From NCBI GenBank assembly GCA_023265535.1, contig JAHFTI010000177.1:1-7964 (forward strand): a stretch of 7,964 nucleotides of DNA, read 5' to 3'. Position numbers and translations under genes: made by a program. Origin of the DNA: Opitutaceae bacterium. GTDB taxonomy: Bacteria; Verrucomicrobiota; Verrucomicrobiia; Opitutales; Opitutaceae. The notes below the pieces were generated by a model that saw only the letters and a list, made by a program, of their open reading frames with translations, was not told where the DNA came from and ran no database searches. Position 1 is the stretch's first letter. Each line of letters begins with the position of its first letter. Of this stretch, positions 6,502-7,964 are shown piece by piece.

Positions 6502-7062
6502 GTGGCAACCCGTAAAACCATAGGCTCCGCAGCCATCCATGCGGCCATCTCCCAAATCGCCGAGGCCATCGTGGCCCGTCACGCCTCCACCCGTCGTCTC
6601 CTCATCCTGGGCATTGCCAACGGCGGCCTGCCCCTCTCCCGCCGCATCGCGGCACGCATCCACGCACTCGCCCCCAAGCTCATCACCGCGATCGGCACCC
6701 TCGACATCTCCTTCCACCGCGACGACATCGGCCGCAATCCCATCCCGAAGGAGTTCACCCCCACCGTCATCCCGGGCGACACCAACGGCGCCACCGTCAT
6801 CCTCGTCGACGACGTGCTCTTCTCCTGCCGCACCGTGAAGGCCGCCCTCGACGAGCTCTTCGACCACGGCCGCCCCGCCAAGGTCGAGCTCGCCGTCCTC
6901 GCCGACCGCGGCGGCCACATGCTCCCCATCCACGCCGACTACATCGGCCTCGTCCTGCCCGACGTCCCCCTCACCGACCGCGTCCTCATCCGCATCGACG
7001 AAAAACACCCGGCCCACGACTCGATCCTCATCGAGCCGTCCGCCCAAACAACAAGAACCTAA
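6502..7062 (+). CDS. pyrR: PyrR: pyrimidine operon regulator / uracil phosphoribosyltransferase homolog
   Basis: A 186-residue phosphoribosyltransferase-fold protein. In Bacillus, PyrR binds pyr mRNA in response to UMP/UTP and also converts uracil plus PRPP to UMP. Visible here: a pyrophosphate-loop equivalent LGIANGG (36-42), the PyrR family motif LDISFHRDD (67-75), the PRPP-binding loop ILVDDVLFSCRTVKAAL (100-116) and the ADRGGHMLPIHADYIG segment (134-149). Two departures stand out. Residue 109 is Cys where the PRPP loop normally has Gly, and the HRELPIR-like basic segment linked to RNA binding in Bacillus PyrR reads GHMLPIH. It may be more of an enzyme or protein-level regulator than a Bacillus-type attenuator protein. 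The start is GTG at 6502, since no ATG lies close by in frame, and no Shine-Dalgarno sequence is visible. It is followed 74 bp later by pyrB, which confirms the assignment. Confidence 0.92.
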   Translation: MATRKTIGSAAIHAAISQIAEAIVARHASTRRLLILGIANGGLPLSRRIAARIHALAPKLITAIGTLDISFHRDDIGRNPIPKEFTPTVIPGDTNGATVILVDDVLFSCRTVKAALDELFDHGRPAKVELAVLADRGGHMLPIHADYIGLVLPDVPLTDRVLIRIDEKHPAHDSILIEPSAQTTRT

Positions 7063-7067
7063 CCCTC

Positions 7068-7115
7068 TGCCGCAGCAGCGGCACCCTCCATGGCTGCGCC
7101 AGCAGCGACGGAGGG
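7068..7115 (+). promoter_or_regulatory. Two adjacent hairpins in the pyrR-pyrB intercistronic region
   Basis: Hairpin 1 (7068-7083) is TGCCGC-AGCA-GCGGCA, six perfect pairs around a 4-base loop, starting five bases after the pyrR stop codon. Hairpin 2 (7084-7115) follows with no gap: CCCTCC pairs with GGAGGG, T7091 with A7108, and GCTGC with GCAGC around the loop GCCA. That makes 12 pairs interrupted by two single-base mismatches. An alternative pairing CGCAGC (7071-7076) with GCTGCG (7093-7098) would break both hairpins. No T-run follows, so this is not a standard intrinsic terminator. It could be an attenuator, a processing site or a translation-control element for pyrB. Confidence 0.5.
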
Positions 7116-7136
7116 CGACTTCCCCCCCCTTCTCCC

Positions 7137-7964
<828 letters not shown>

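Overview
The window is high-GC bacterial chromosomal DNA, densely coding, with two genes cut by its edges. No tRNA, rRNA, CRISPR array, insertion sequence or phage gene is visible. Most first genes lack a Shine-Dalgarno sequence close to the start codon. With the high GC and the pyrR-pyrB pair, this would fit a lineage such as Verrucomicrobiota (Opitutales-like). That placement is a guess from general impression, not a demonstrated assignment.

Layout: (1) 1-414, plus strand, the C-terminal 137 residues of the DNA mismatch repair ATPase MutS. (2) 481-5229, minus strand, a compact four-gene operon read right to left: a GntR/YtrA-type repressor (4846-5229), an ABC-2 type ATPase (3767-4801) and two paralogous membrane proteins (2199-3770 and 481-2202). 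The last three are joined by 4-bp ATGA overlaps. A perfect GTACTA-N7-TAGTAC inverted repeat sits three bases before the repressor start codon. (3) 5342-6262, minus strand, a PfkB-family sugar kinase with a probable terminator behind it. (4) 6263-6501, a 239-bp divergent intergenic region with a perfect 12-bp palindrome and a C-rich block whose other strand could form a G-quadruplex. (5) 6502-7964, plus strand, pyrR followed by pyrB (aspartate carbamoyltransferase, cut by the window end). Their 74-bp spacer holds two adjacent hairpins with a possible alternative pairing.

How the genes work together: the GntR-ABC operon looks like a self-regulated export or envelope-stress transporter. The repressor would bind its own promoter palindrome, and derepression would yield one ATPase and two different permease subunits. 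Both permeases have about seven membrane segments followed by a soluble C-terminal domain of roughly 270-325 residues, which is the least familiar part of the window. pyrR-pyrB is the start of a pyrimidine biosynthesis operon, and the hairpin pair between them is a candidate regulatory RNA. MutS and the PfkB kinase are unrelated neighbours.
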